NCBI RefSeq assembly: GCF_051106095.1
Contig: NC_135785.1
Coordinates: 93,847,001 to 93,911,000, forward strand
Direction: 5' to 3'
Source of the DNA: Pogona vitticeps
Taxonomy: Eukaryota > Chordata > Lepidosauria > Squamata > Agamidae
Length of the DNA: 64,000 nt
Positions 12,837-44,000 of the stretch are shown one piece after another; position 1 is the first letter of the stretch, and each line of letters starts with the position of its first letter. The notes below the pieces were generated by a model, which worked only from the letters and a program-made list of their open reading frames with translations, had not been told where the DNA came from and searched no databases. The position numbers were made by a program, and so were the translations under genes.

Positions 12837-13188
12837 CAGTGGGCCCTCAACTTATGAACTTAATCCGTTCCGGAAGTCTGTTCGGAACCTGGAAGGTTCG
12901 TAACTCGAATCAGCATTTCCCATAGGAATGCACTGAAAACCATTTAATCCGTTCCGGCTGTTTTTGGTTCTTAAATTGAGGGGCGGTTCGCAAGTCGATT
13001 CATTAGTTCCCATAGGAACTAATGAAAAGCTGCTTAATCTGTTCCTACCACTAGGGGCAGAATTTTCCCCCTTTTTTGTTCGTAACTTGATTCCACATTC
13101 GCAAGTAGGGTCTATAGTTTCCTATGAGATTGGGTTCGTAACCTGAAACGTTTGCAACTAGGGCCATTCGGAAGTCAAGGGCCCACTG
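12837..13188. mobile_element. TA-flanked MITE (Tc1/mariner, Tigger-like), 352 bp
   Basis: Inverted termini CAGTGGGCCCTCAACTTA and (reverse complement of the right end) CAGTGGGCCCTTGACTTC are each bordered by TA (12835-12836, 13189-13190), the target of Tc1/mariner transposases. The inside has repeated GTTCGTAA / CCCATAGGAA motifs and no transposase frame, so it is non-autonomous. Confidence 0.88.
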
Positions 13189-13259
13189 TATTAGTGACAT
13201 CCTAAAGCAATATATTTGCTAGCTAATTGTAATGTGGTAATGGTTTAAAGATATTAGAC

Positions 13260-14968
13260 ACAAAGAAGAATTATCTGTTTATTATTCTGTACTGCTGGAA
13301 GATTTAGTTCTACCAGATTAAAAAAATGTTCTCCTTCCATGCTAAATAATCTCTATTCTGAACTCAAATCCGACTTCAGAATATTTACTTAAATCTAGAG
13401 TCTTAAAGCGACAAACACATTAAAAGAATGTACAATTAAAGACAATCAAGTAGTTTAGTGAGAATACAGTTATTTTTAATAATTCAAATAGCAGTTCATT
13501 ATGTCTATTTTACATAGTTGCACAATTTGAGGCTGGTTAAATACAATCATTTTTCAAAATTACTTGGAAGTTTTCAGATCACAATATGCAAGTGTCCATG
13601 AAAATATTTGGCATTTTTTTGTTTGAAATTCTGAACAGGCACTTACATGAGGGAGTTCTCCATCACAGGCATCCACATTAAGAGAAATATCCCAGCACGC
13701 AGCATGTCTGTCTGCTTTATCAAAGTGCCATAGTAATAAAACAGTTCTTACGGATGTATAATTTAGTGATTTTTCTTACCCATAAAGTAAGGTAACCAAT
13801 AACACTTGCACTGAAGTTAAGAAACATTCTTGGTAAGTAGGCCAAGTGAACTATAAATGTGAGTAGCTTTCTATTCAGCAGGTTCCGTGTTGTGCCCAAA
13901 ACAGTGTGTTTCTGAAAACTACATACTTAATTGTGGACAGATGGAAGCTAACAAGGTTTGTCTAAAGACGATGAATTAACAAAATTTAAAAATTATCAGA
14001 TGTTTTGCTACACAGACTTCCAAAACTTATTTGAATTGAGACAGTTTCCACCCATTTATCTTTCCATAAGCCCATGTTTTATTATACAAGATCAGAGTGG
14101 GAAATAATGTTTTATTATATTTGGGAATACTGGAAAGGACAACAGTGAAAGTTGCATTTGAGTGCAAAGAGATTTGTGTGCATGTGACCCATGTCAATAA
14201 CATCAGTAAAAGTGGTATTAAAACTTATTTCAATCACAATCACATACACCCCTCCACTGAAACAGGATTAAATGAAAGGATTCTGTATTTTAGCATAGGG
14301 CATATGATAGAACCTGATAAGAGAAGCATTAGAATAGATTTATTAAAAAGAAAAATTAGAAGACAGCTACCTCTCTTAAAAACAATTTTAGAAAGAAGTT
14401 TGTCTATACATATTTTTCAGGGAGAGAAGCAGTGAGAAAACCAGATTATGGTCTCAGACCTCTAACATTTTGTACACGTCACCTACCTCTTCATGGCAAG
14501 ATCAGGTGTATTTTCAGGGGGCAGTCCCATTTCTATCCTTTAATGTTTACTTTTGAGACAATGGATTTCCAGTACAGGTAAGAGACAGTGAGGAGATATG
14601 ATATGAAATGTAGTATAGGAAGAAATGCTTTAATCAATGATAAGCTAAACTTAAATGCACCAGCCTACATGCATGAAAACACATAACTAGACACTGTAAG
14701 CATTATGTATATCTGAGTGCATCACATCAGACAAAAAAAGTAAAATGTGCAGTATAAAATAGCTTAAGAAAGTTCCAGTGTTTGAGAAAGCACTTGTTTT
14801 AAATGTATGTACACATTTGAATGTTTACTAGAAGAATGTTTTAGTAGTGTGGGAAAAGCAGCACTGTAAGATGAGGAAGACTGTTGTAATGCAAGATTTG
14901 GCCTTCTTCTCTACAGGCTGGTGCCACCGTTAACCTGCTGATCTATCAACAGTTCTTTCACCTTTAGT
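13260..14968 (-). other. VPS26A: VPS26A 3' UTR (extent uncertain)
   Basis: Sequence following the VPS26A stop codon. Candidate AATAAA signals on the minus strand lie at 14111-14116, 14078-14083 and 13278-13283. The last would give a UTR of about 1.7 kb. The region carries no recognised transposon, in contrast to the introns, which supports it being transcribed UTR. A 112-codon plus-strand frame at 14097-14435 is judged chance. The true cleavage site cannot be set from sequence alone. Confidence 0.55.
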
Positions 14969-35172
<20,204 letters not shown>

Positions 35173-35419
35173 GGTCGGTCGGACTCGGGCCCCCCTCCCC
35201 GAACAACTGTAGAAAGCCTAGCCCGCGCCCCTGTCATGTGACCTCAGAGGCCGTCACTTCACGCCACGCCCCTAGCACGTGACGCTCCATCCCGGGGTGG
35301 CGCAGAGGATACTGGTTGGCTGGAGGGAAGAGTTGTGGAGAGGCAGGGCCACTAGAGGGCGATGCTCTCGGCGGGAACAGATGAAGTAGGAACTGTAGCT
35401 CCGCCCCCTTAAGCTGTCT

Positions 35420-36046
35420 TCTGCGGTGTGTGCTTTGTCTGTGTTCGGACGAATCTTTGGGAATGTTTAGTGGAAGTGAATTCTAGAGTTCAGTGAGTCT
35501 TTCTCTCAAATGTGTCTATGTAGAGCTGAAAGCAGCACTATCTTCTTTTCTGCTGTCGCCTTGGATATATACTTTGGTCTGTTGTTTAACTTGACCACAA
35601 AAGTGACTTTTATGGGTCGATGTGCACATTCGCTCAAAATGAATGGTGTTCTTAGATTCAATTATGAATTTCTGGTAGAATCCATAAATTTCATATGGAT
35701 TGTGCACATACTACATTTTACAGCTAGCAGCTTCAAGTTGTATAACAAACAGGCTCAAGAAAAAAAATTTATGTTAATACAGGTCCATCAAACAGGAATC
35801 AAGACAATGTTTGATTTTCCGCCTCACCTGCAGATGTCTTAAACTCAATGGTTGTGATCCTGGTACCACGAGAAAAAGTCACACATACCAGTGGCTTTCT
35901 CCTCTAAATTTTAATGTATTCTGGACGTTCATAGCATGGATGCAAGGGGGAAAACAAGACACCAGAGAGTTTTGTGGGCTCAAGGCAACACAACTGAGAA
36001 ACTGCATCAGTCCAAAATATACTGCATTATTGAACCATTACTGGCT
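35420..36046. other. Spacer between VPS26A promoter and SINE
   Basis: Unique-looking sequence upstream of VPS26A. A 110-codon plus-strand frame at 35510-35842 points away from the promoter; it has no family features and is not called as a gene. Confidence 0.45.
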
Positions 36047-36265
36047 GGATAGCTCGGTGAGTTAGATATATGATTGTAGAGCCAGAAGTTGGGCATTCAA
36101 TTCCCCACAATGCATCCTAGAAGAGCCAGCCTGTATGGCCTTGGGCAAGCTGCACAGTTCCAGGATGCCCCCAGAAGAAGGGAATGGTAAACCACTTCTG
36201 AGTCCTAGAAAATCCTAAGTCAAAATTGATGTAGGTCAGAATTGACTTGACAGCATACAATTATT
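36047..36265 (+). mobile_element. tRNA-derived SINE
   Basis: A-box-like TAGCTCGGTGAGTTA near 36050-36065 and B-box-like GGGCATTCAATTCC about 30 bp on. The body has GGCCTTGGGCAAGCTGCAC and GGGAATGGTAAACCACTTCT, and it ends TGACTTGACAGCATACAATT. Layout and body motifs fit reptile tRNA SINEs. Confidence 0.75.
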
Positions 36266-36885
36266 TATTATGGTTGAAGCATTGCAGCAGTGACTGGGAC
36301 AGGAAAAGGGAAAAATCTGGCTCATGTGTCAATTTTAGAGATACCCTTAGTATCAGTGAGGGTTTGGTGAGTCAACTCCTCAGTAAGTACCACTGGGCCA
36401 ACTCTAATTGTGACTTATTGTTGGACTTCAGCCTCTGTGTGCCTTGTTGTGCATGAGTATCTGATACATTTTGTTCATCCCCGAGTGCTCTGATTTTTGT
36501 TGTTGTGATGTTTCCTTGCTTTTGGTGTGGGGAGGCTCAGAATTATATTGAATGAAGGTGTTGTTGTTGTTTTTTCATTCTTTCTGGAACATTGTTGAGT
36601 GTGTCTTGAGAGCATAGAATAAAAAGGACACAGAGAGGCATGGTATGGGAGAGAACACTTCTGCCTCTTCCATCCCACTACTGTATACTGTATGCTAAAT
36701 CACTTTGGCATCTTTACTGGATTATTAAAGGACGTGGAATCAAGAGCTATGTGCAACAGAAGCATGAAATACAAATACAAAGAATATATAAATTTGTGGC
36801 TCAAAAATGTGTTCAAGTGAAATGACTGGTTGGGTGAAGTTATGCTGTGCTGATATAATGCTAATATAGTGCTAAATTTCAGTAC

Positions 36886-37798
36886 TTTATTGGCTGTTAT
36901 TTTTTTTAAAAGAATGTTAGATGAACAGCTATGTGCCATGGATGCATGAAATATATTTACAACAAAAACATTGGTAAACCCATGTCTCCAAAGTCTGCAG
37001 TTTACATTTGCCTAGGCACCAAGTATTTTATGTGTATTCACTTTTTCAGTTTGTGTATTTTCTGTAAGAGTGGAGGGCTTGTGCCTAGATGTAATATATA
37101 GATCCATTTTTCAAAGGCATTTTCATTTGGACGGCTTATGGACAACCTGTCTCTGGCAATGCACATATTACTAAGCAGAAGATTCCGCCTAATACTCCAG
37201 AAATGAAAAATGAGTCTTGAGATGCACCTAGATTTTAATTGAAGTATAAGCTGAGGAAATGTAGGTTTCAAAGAAAAGACTTTTCAGCTGCATAAAATAC
37301 AGTAAAAATGAGCACTGAATAAGATTCAAGGTATGTAGGTTTGCAAGCATGAAGCCACGTTATGAGATTTGAATTGAAATAGTACAAGAGAGTTAGGCAT
37401 AAAAACACTATGGTTTTGGAAGGGGAATCGCCTTACATTCTATTACTTGGTTGGTATTCTAGCAATGTTGCTTCAATTTCATTTGTCTTTACTTGAATTT
37501 TTAGCTGATCTTGCTTCCATTTGGACAACTGTCTGATTCTTTCAAATAATTCTCTCTCCTCCCCTCCCCCTCCCTCTCAACTACTGTTCTGAAAAAAAGA
37601 AGTCTTAACTTTTGTAAATTGAAACTACTGCTTAGGAATGAAGAGCCTAGATTCAATATAGAAGATATCAAATAATAGCAGTAAATATTGTAAAACATGT
37701 ATAATTCTTACAATATTTATGCCTGTGAATAATTTTACTTAGAGAACATAAAACACAAAAGCATTTTAGTAATAAGGTCACAGTTGCCATGACAGAGA
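36886..37798 (-). other. SRGN: SRGN 3' UTR (extent uncertain)
   Basis: Follows the SRGN stop. The first AATAAA on the minus strand is at 36886-36891, giving about 0.9 kb. A C/T-rich run (37548-37578) lies inside. No transposon recognised. Confidence 0.5.
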
Positions 37799-38009
37799 TC
37801 ACAGTCTGTTTTCATGGAAGAATAGCCCTTCTTTTGTTAATTTAAGTGTCAGTTTCTCATCTGGTTGGTTCACTTTGAAATCAGGAATACTGAGATCATC
37901 CTCTTCATACTCAATGCCTGATCCAAACTCTGCTTCTGCATCGTTTCCAGATCCATCATCATCTCCAGAAAGCAGAAAGGTGTCTGGGAGGTCTTGAAAG
38001 TTTTTCATT
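37799..38009 (-). CDS. SRGN: SRGN exon 3 (GAG-attachment region and C-terminus)
   Basis: Completes Leu75 (CT|A) and codes for residues 76-144, then TGA at 37799-37801. The acceptor is GTATTTCAG|A. Visible sequence includes LLSGDDDGSGNDAEAEFGSG and IEYEEDD: three SG sites close to Asp/Glu, which favours xylosylation. Confidence 0.92.
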
Positions 38010-41000
38010 CTGAAATACGGATACATTTTTTAAAAACAAAATCATTATAAACCTTGGACATAATTTTGAATTTTTCTTTATCTCCTTTCCAGAAATAAGC
38101 TGGGGATTTACAAATTAACATTGTGATACTAAAACTGAAATCGGGAACTGTATTGTATGCCTTTGATCAGCCAAAACTAAGGAGAAAGCAAGATAGATGC
38201 TTGACTGAGTGTGTCTACCTAATTCTAGAGTATCCAGGCTACTTAGGGTCTTTTATTCTATGAGGGTATCAAGTGGCCTCAAGCACAGGGTGTAATTAGG
38301 TCACCATTTTTTTCACTAGCTATAACTTCGGCAGATGTAATTTTAACAGCTATAATCCATTTTTCGCTTATCCCTTTATTAGGCCAACTAAAAGACACAT
38401 TTTTTTCTGTGCAAGCTTTTGAAATAAAATACTTCATCAGGTATGATGTTACATGGAGAGGGTACTAAAGCAAAGCAGTCTGTGTGCCATCTTAAACCAT
38501 AATGAGGAAGAAATTACAGATACTAAAGCAGGGCTCATTAAAGCAGGGCTTCAGGCCCTTAGTTTGCTGGCAACAAGAGGGGCCATAAAAAACAAAGCCC
38601 TCTCCTTAGACCACAAAACTCTTTATTCCCAAAGTGTCTCTGTTCACACAATCAGTTTGTTATTGCTGTCATTCTTGAAACAATGTACAGTACTTACTTC
38701 CTTGTGGTGCTTTTACAAATAAAGATGGGGGGGGGCATGGCAGCTTTTTATTCTTTTGCTTTTGGTGGATGGTTTTTTTTTCTCCAGGCACAAATACGCA
38801 CATTTTTAAAAAACCTGCCTCTTTACGTACATTGGCCTGACATGATGGGATTTTGTGGAAGAAATGGGGAATATAAATGTCATATATTCTCATAGATAAG
38901 TAAATATAGGTAAATAGGTTTTGTACGTATATGTATGTATATATAAGCAAAAGAAAGCAGGTGAACCTAGACTATAGAAGTGACGTACATTATGAAAGAA
39001 CTGGCAGAGCAGTCAAAAAGAAAAAGATCAGCAGCACCAGAAAAAAAGAAAACAAGCACTATGCCCAGTCTAACTCTCATTTCTCACTGAGGCCAGCTTA
39101 CTTTTATGTGCTGAATTTCTAGAATCCTCATATTGCATTTCTTGATGAGAAAATCCATTGAATTCCTACCTGTCGTGCCACTATTAAAGCGACTGGAGCT
39201 ATACCAGAACAACAGAGCTGCTGTAAACATGTGCGTATTTGTGGAATGGTAGCAAAGATGTTCTAAGTAAATGCCAGTAAATTTTTACAGAAGTATGCTG
39301 CTAAAATTAAAGATATTTTATAGTGCCTGAGTAGGATAAAATCTTCATATGTATATGTCCAACATCATGCAAATGTCACAAACAGCGTATGCTGAATATA
39401 CACTCAGTTCTCTCAAGATCAGTTAAGACTAACAATTAATATTTTAGAATCGAATTAGCTGTACTTACAGTGATGGATCAGCGTTGGGAGGAAGGATCAT
39501 GTTAGCAGTCCTCCCGTCAGGAATGGCAAAACTCGGCCCTTGTTCTTCAATGCAGTTTGCAAAACGCGCATCAGGTCTGCACCTGACTCTCATGTAACGA
39601 CCCCTCTGAGCAGGAGCCCCTGATGAAAATGTTTATATACAATATATTGACATAATTTACATTAACAATATCTTGTAATAATATGTTGACATGATAATGC
39701 AATATCTTGTAATAATATGTTGACATGATAATGCAATAATATCAAATACGAATGCATAGTTATCAAAGTCTATACAATTCACACTCTGTAAAAAAAGGCA
39801 TATCAGAAAATTAAATATTAAGAGTTCCAAATAAGAGGGTCCTTTTGTCAAAGCCTGAGGGTATACACTGTAACCAAGCAGTGGAATGTCTCGCCTGGAA
39901 CATTGGGCTTCCAAACTGTCTTGGTCCACAAGCTGCAACTGGGTACGGAAACATTTTTAAAATATGGTACCTAAAGATGGCAATTCTTGGGATGACAGCT
40001 GACGGTTTACAGAAAAGTAGCTGTGCTACTCTGTTTCAAAATCTATAGTTTTAAGCATTGTGGTACAAAACCACACCCAGAGTAAAAATTGTTATTCTCC
40101 CTTGTTTGTGTGCCAGCAGTTGGAAGTAAATTAAATGATCGCTTGGTCTTTGTCTAAGACATTAAAGAATGTTTAGTGTTTAAAACACTATAGAAGAGAA
40201 TAAACGCATAGTGCTTTGACATTTGTTACTTTGTACATGTAGTTGACATGTATATCATCCTGAAACTTCATAGACATAGTTACTCAACCAATTAACTCAT
40301 TTAACGGCTAGACCTATCAGCCTCATCCTAACACATACTTGACACTATCAACTGTCATCTACCACATAACTAACACCTATCAGTTATCACATATCTTAAC
40401 ATCTATCTGACTGCCAACTGCCACTTTAGATATCTATCTGGCTGTTAATCCTCTTAACATCTATTGGCTAATCCCAGACAGGTTCTGAATTGGTTAGAAT
40501 GATTCACTATGCAAATACAATTTCCTAGTCCTTCCTATGTAAACAATTGCATTTTGCAAGATTCTATTGAAACAAAGAGTACCATATTTAGGCCACAGGT
40601 TTATATCCACAACGTACGTAGTCTGGTAGTATTGGGGACCCCTTCATGGATTGCTGCCTTATCATGGCGAAGGGGCTTAAGTAATTCAGAGAAGCTATGG
40701 GCTATGTGGTGCAGGGACACCCAAGACAGACAGGTCATAGTGGAGAGTTCTGACTAAATGCGATCCACCTGGAGTAGGAATTGGCAAGCCACTCCAGTAT
40801 CTTTGCCAAGAAAACTCCATGGACGGAAACAAAAGGCTAAAAGATATGATGCTGGAAGATGAGCCCCTCAGGTCGGAAGGCGTCCAACATGCTACTAAGG
40901 AAGAGCGGAGGACAAGTACAAGTAGCTCCAGAGCTAATGAAGTGGTTGGGCCAAAGCCAAAAGGACACTCAGCTGCGGACATGCCTGGAAGTGAAAGGAA

Positions 41001-44000
41001 ATTTTGATGCTGCAAAGAAAAATACTGCATAGGAACCTGGAATGTAAGATCTATGAACCTTGGTAAGCTGGATGTGGTCAAACAGGAGATGGCAAGAATA
41101 AACATTGACATCTTGGGCATCAGCGAACTAAAATGGACGGGAATGGGCAAATTCAATTCAGACGATTATCATGTCTACTGCTGTGGGCATGAATCCTGTA
41201 GAAGAAATGGAGTAGCCCTGATAGTCAACAAAAGAGTGGGAAAAGCTGTACTGGGATACAGTCTCAAAATGATAGAATGATTTCAATATGAACCCAAGGC
41301 AGACCTTTCAACATCACAGTAATCCACGTTTATGCACCACCCACCCATGCTGAAGAGGCTGAAATTGACCAATTCTATGAAGACTTACAACACCTTCTAG
41401 AACTGACATCAAAGAAAGATGTTCTTCTCATTATAGGGAATTGGAATGCTAAAATAAGGAGTCAAGAGATAAAAGGAACAACAGGTAAGTTTGGCCTTGG
41501 AGTTCAAAACAAAGCAGGGCAAAGGCTAATAGAGTTTTGTCAAAAGAACAAGCTGGTCATAACAAACACTCTTTTCCAACAACACTAGAGGCGACTCTAC
41601 ACATGGACATCACCAGATGGGCAATACCGAAATCAGATTGATTATATTCTGTGCAGCCAAAGATGAAGAAGCTCTGTACAGTCAGCAAAAACAAGACCTG
41701 GAATTGATTGTGGCTCTGATCATCAACTTCTTATAGCAAAATTCAAGCTTAAACTGAAGAAAGTAGGGGAAAAAACCACTGGGCTACTCAGGTATAATCT
41801 AGACCAAATCCCTTATGAATACACAGTGGAAGTGAAGAACAAATTTAAGGAACTAGATTTGGTGAAAAGAGTGCCTGAAGAACTATGGTTAGAGGCTTGT
41901 AACATTGAACAGGAGGCAGCAACAAAAACCATCCCAAAGAAAAGTAAATGCAAGAAAGCAAAGTGGCTGTCCAGTGAGACCTTACAAATAGCAGAGAAGA
42001 GAAGGGAAACAAAATGCAAGGGAGATAGGGAAAGTTACAGAAAATTGAATGAATACTTCCAAAGAATAGCAAGGAGAGACAAGAAGAGACAATGAACTAT
42101 GCAAAGAAATAGAGGAAAATAATAGAAAGGGAAAAACCAGAGATCTTTTCAAGAATATTGGAGATGTTAAAGGAACATTCGGTGCAAAGATGAACATGAT
42201 AATGGACAAAAATGGGAGGCACCTCACAGACGCAGAAGACATCAAGAAGAGGTGGCAAGAATACACAGGGGAATAATAACAGAACGATCTGGATGTCCCG
42301 GACAACCCACGTAGTGTGGTTGCTGACCTTGAGCCAGACATCCTGGAGAGTGAAGTCAAATGGGCCTTAGAAAGCATGGCTAACAACAAGGCCAGTGGAA
42401 GTGATGACATTCCAGTAGAACTATTTAAAATCTTAAAAGATGACACTGTTAAGGTGCTACACTCAATATGCCAGCAAGTTTGGAAAACTCAGCAGTGGGC
42501 AGAGGATTGGAAAATATCACTCTACATCCCAATCTCAAAGAAGGACAGTGCCGAAGAATCTCCAACTACTGTACAATTGCACTCATTTCCCATGCTAGCA
42601 AGGTTATGCTCAAAATCCTACAAGTTAGGCTTCAGCAGTATATGGACTGAGAACTCCTAGAATTACAAGCTGGATTTTGAAGGGGCAGTGGAACTAGAGA
42701 CCAAATTGCTAACATGAGCTGGATTATGGGGAAAGCCAGAGAGTTCCAGAAAAACATCTACTTCTGCTTCATTGACTACACAAAAGGCTTTGACTGTGTG
42801 GACCACAGCAAACTATGGTAAGTTCCTAAAGAAATGGGAGTGCCTTATCCATCTCCTGAGAAATCTATATGTGGGACAGGAAGCAACAGTTAGAACTGGA
42901 TATGGAACAACCGATTGGTTTAAAATTGGGAAAGGAGTACGACAAGGCTGTATATTGTCCCCCAGCTTATTTTACTTATATGCAGAATACATCATGTGAA
43001 AGGCCCGACTGGAAGAATCCCATGCTGAATTATTTGCAGATTTAATCTTTCATCCTCACTTTGACTGTATTTACTGATTATGCTGCAAACATTTTGTTGC
43101 ATTTTTTTGCTGATATTCACCTGGGTTTCACCACATTTATATGGCAGTATCTTTTCAGACCCTGATGTTGGGAAAGCATGGAAGCAGGAGGAGAAGGGGA
43201 CACCAGAGGATGAGATGGTTGGACAGCATCATCGAAGCTATGAACATGAATCTGACCAAACGCTGGGAGGCAGTGGAAGACAGGAGGGCCTGGCATTCTT
43301 TGGTCCATGGGGTCATAAAGAGTCGGACACGACTAAACAACAACAATCTTTTCTGTTGGTCTTCAGCTTCTCAGAAAGGGGGAGAAATGATTTTATTAAA
43401 CAAAATAAAATTTGGAACCACAATCAAAAAGTGGACATCTTGATTTTTTCCCCCCTTCATGGGTTGTTTTGCTTAACAGGCTCAGTTTATGGTCAGTATT
43501 TAATTAAGAAAGGGGTTTCTCCCTTTCCACCATGCCATTAGTCAAGGGTTTCATGCTCAGTTCTCACTGAGCTGCTTTGGGGATTAATCTCTTATGGAAC
43601 AGGTTCACTTGTGTAGCCTTTCGGTAGTTTGGCCTACAATTCTCATCAGCTCTAGCCAGCACAGTTTCAGCCAGGAGAGGGAGGTTGCCCTTTGCTCTCG
43701 GGCACTAACATCCAGGGCATCAAAATCTAGAACCAAATCTACCGGTGAGTATTACGAAAATAAACAGCAACACCTCCCAGTCCTATTTACTGTCTTCTTT
43801 TTTCAAAAGAGCATCTGCTGATTTTTTTTTTGAAGCGCCCCAAATTCTCCCCCCTCTTTTTTTTTTTAATGGGGGCTCACACTCACTTCATCCTGATGCA
43901 TCCTGAGTGGGAAACAGTGCCATTTGCTTTAAAGGCCGAGAACACTGATTATGACTCCAGAAACCAGCATAGCTGATGATGAGGGATTGTCAGAGCTGCG

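Noticed and set aside
14097-14435. 112-codon plus-strand frame
   Set aside because: It lies antisense in the VPS26A 3' UTR and has no recognisable features.
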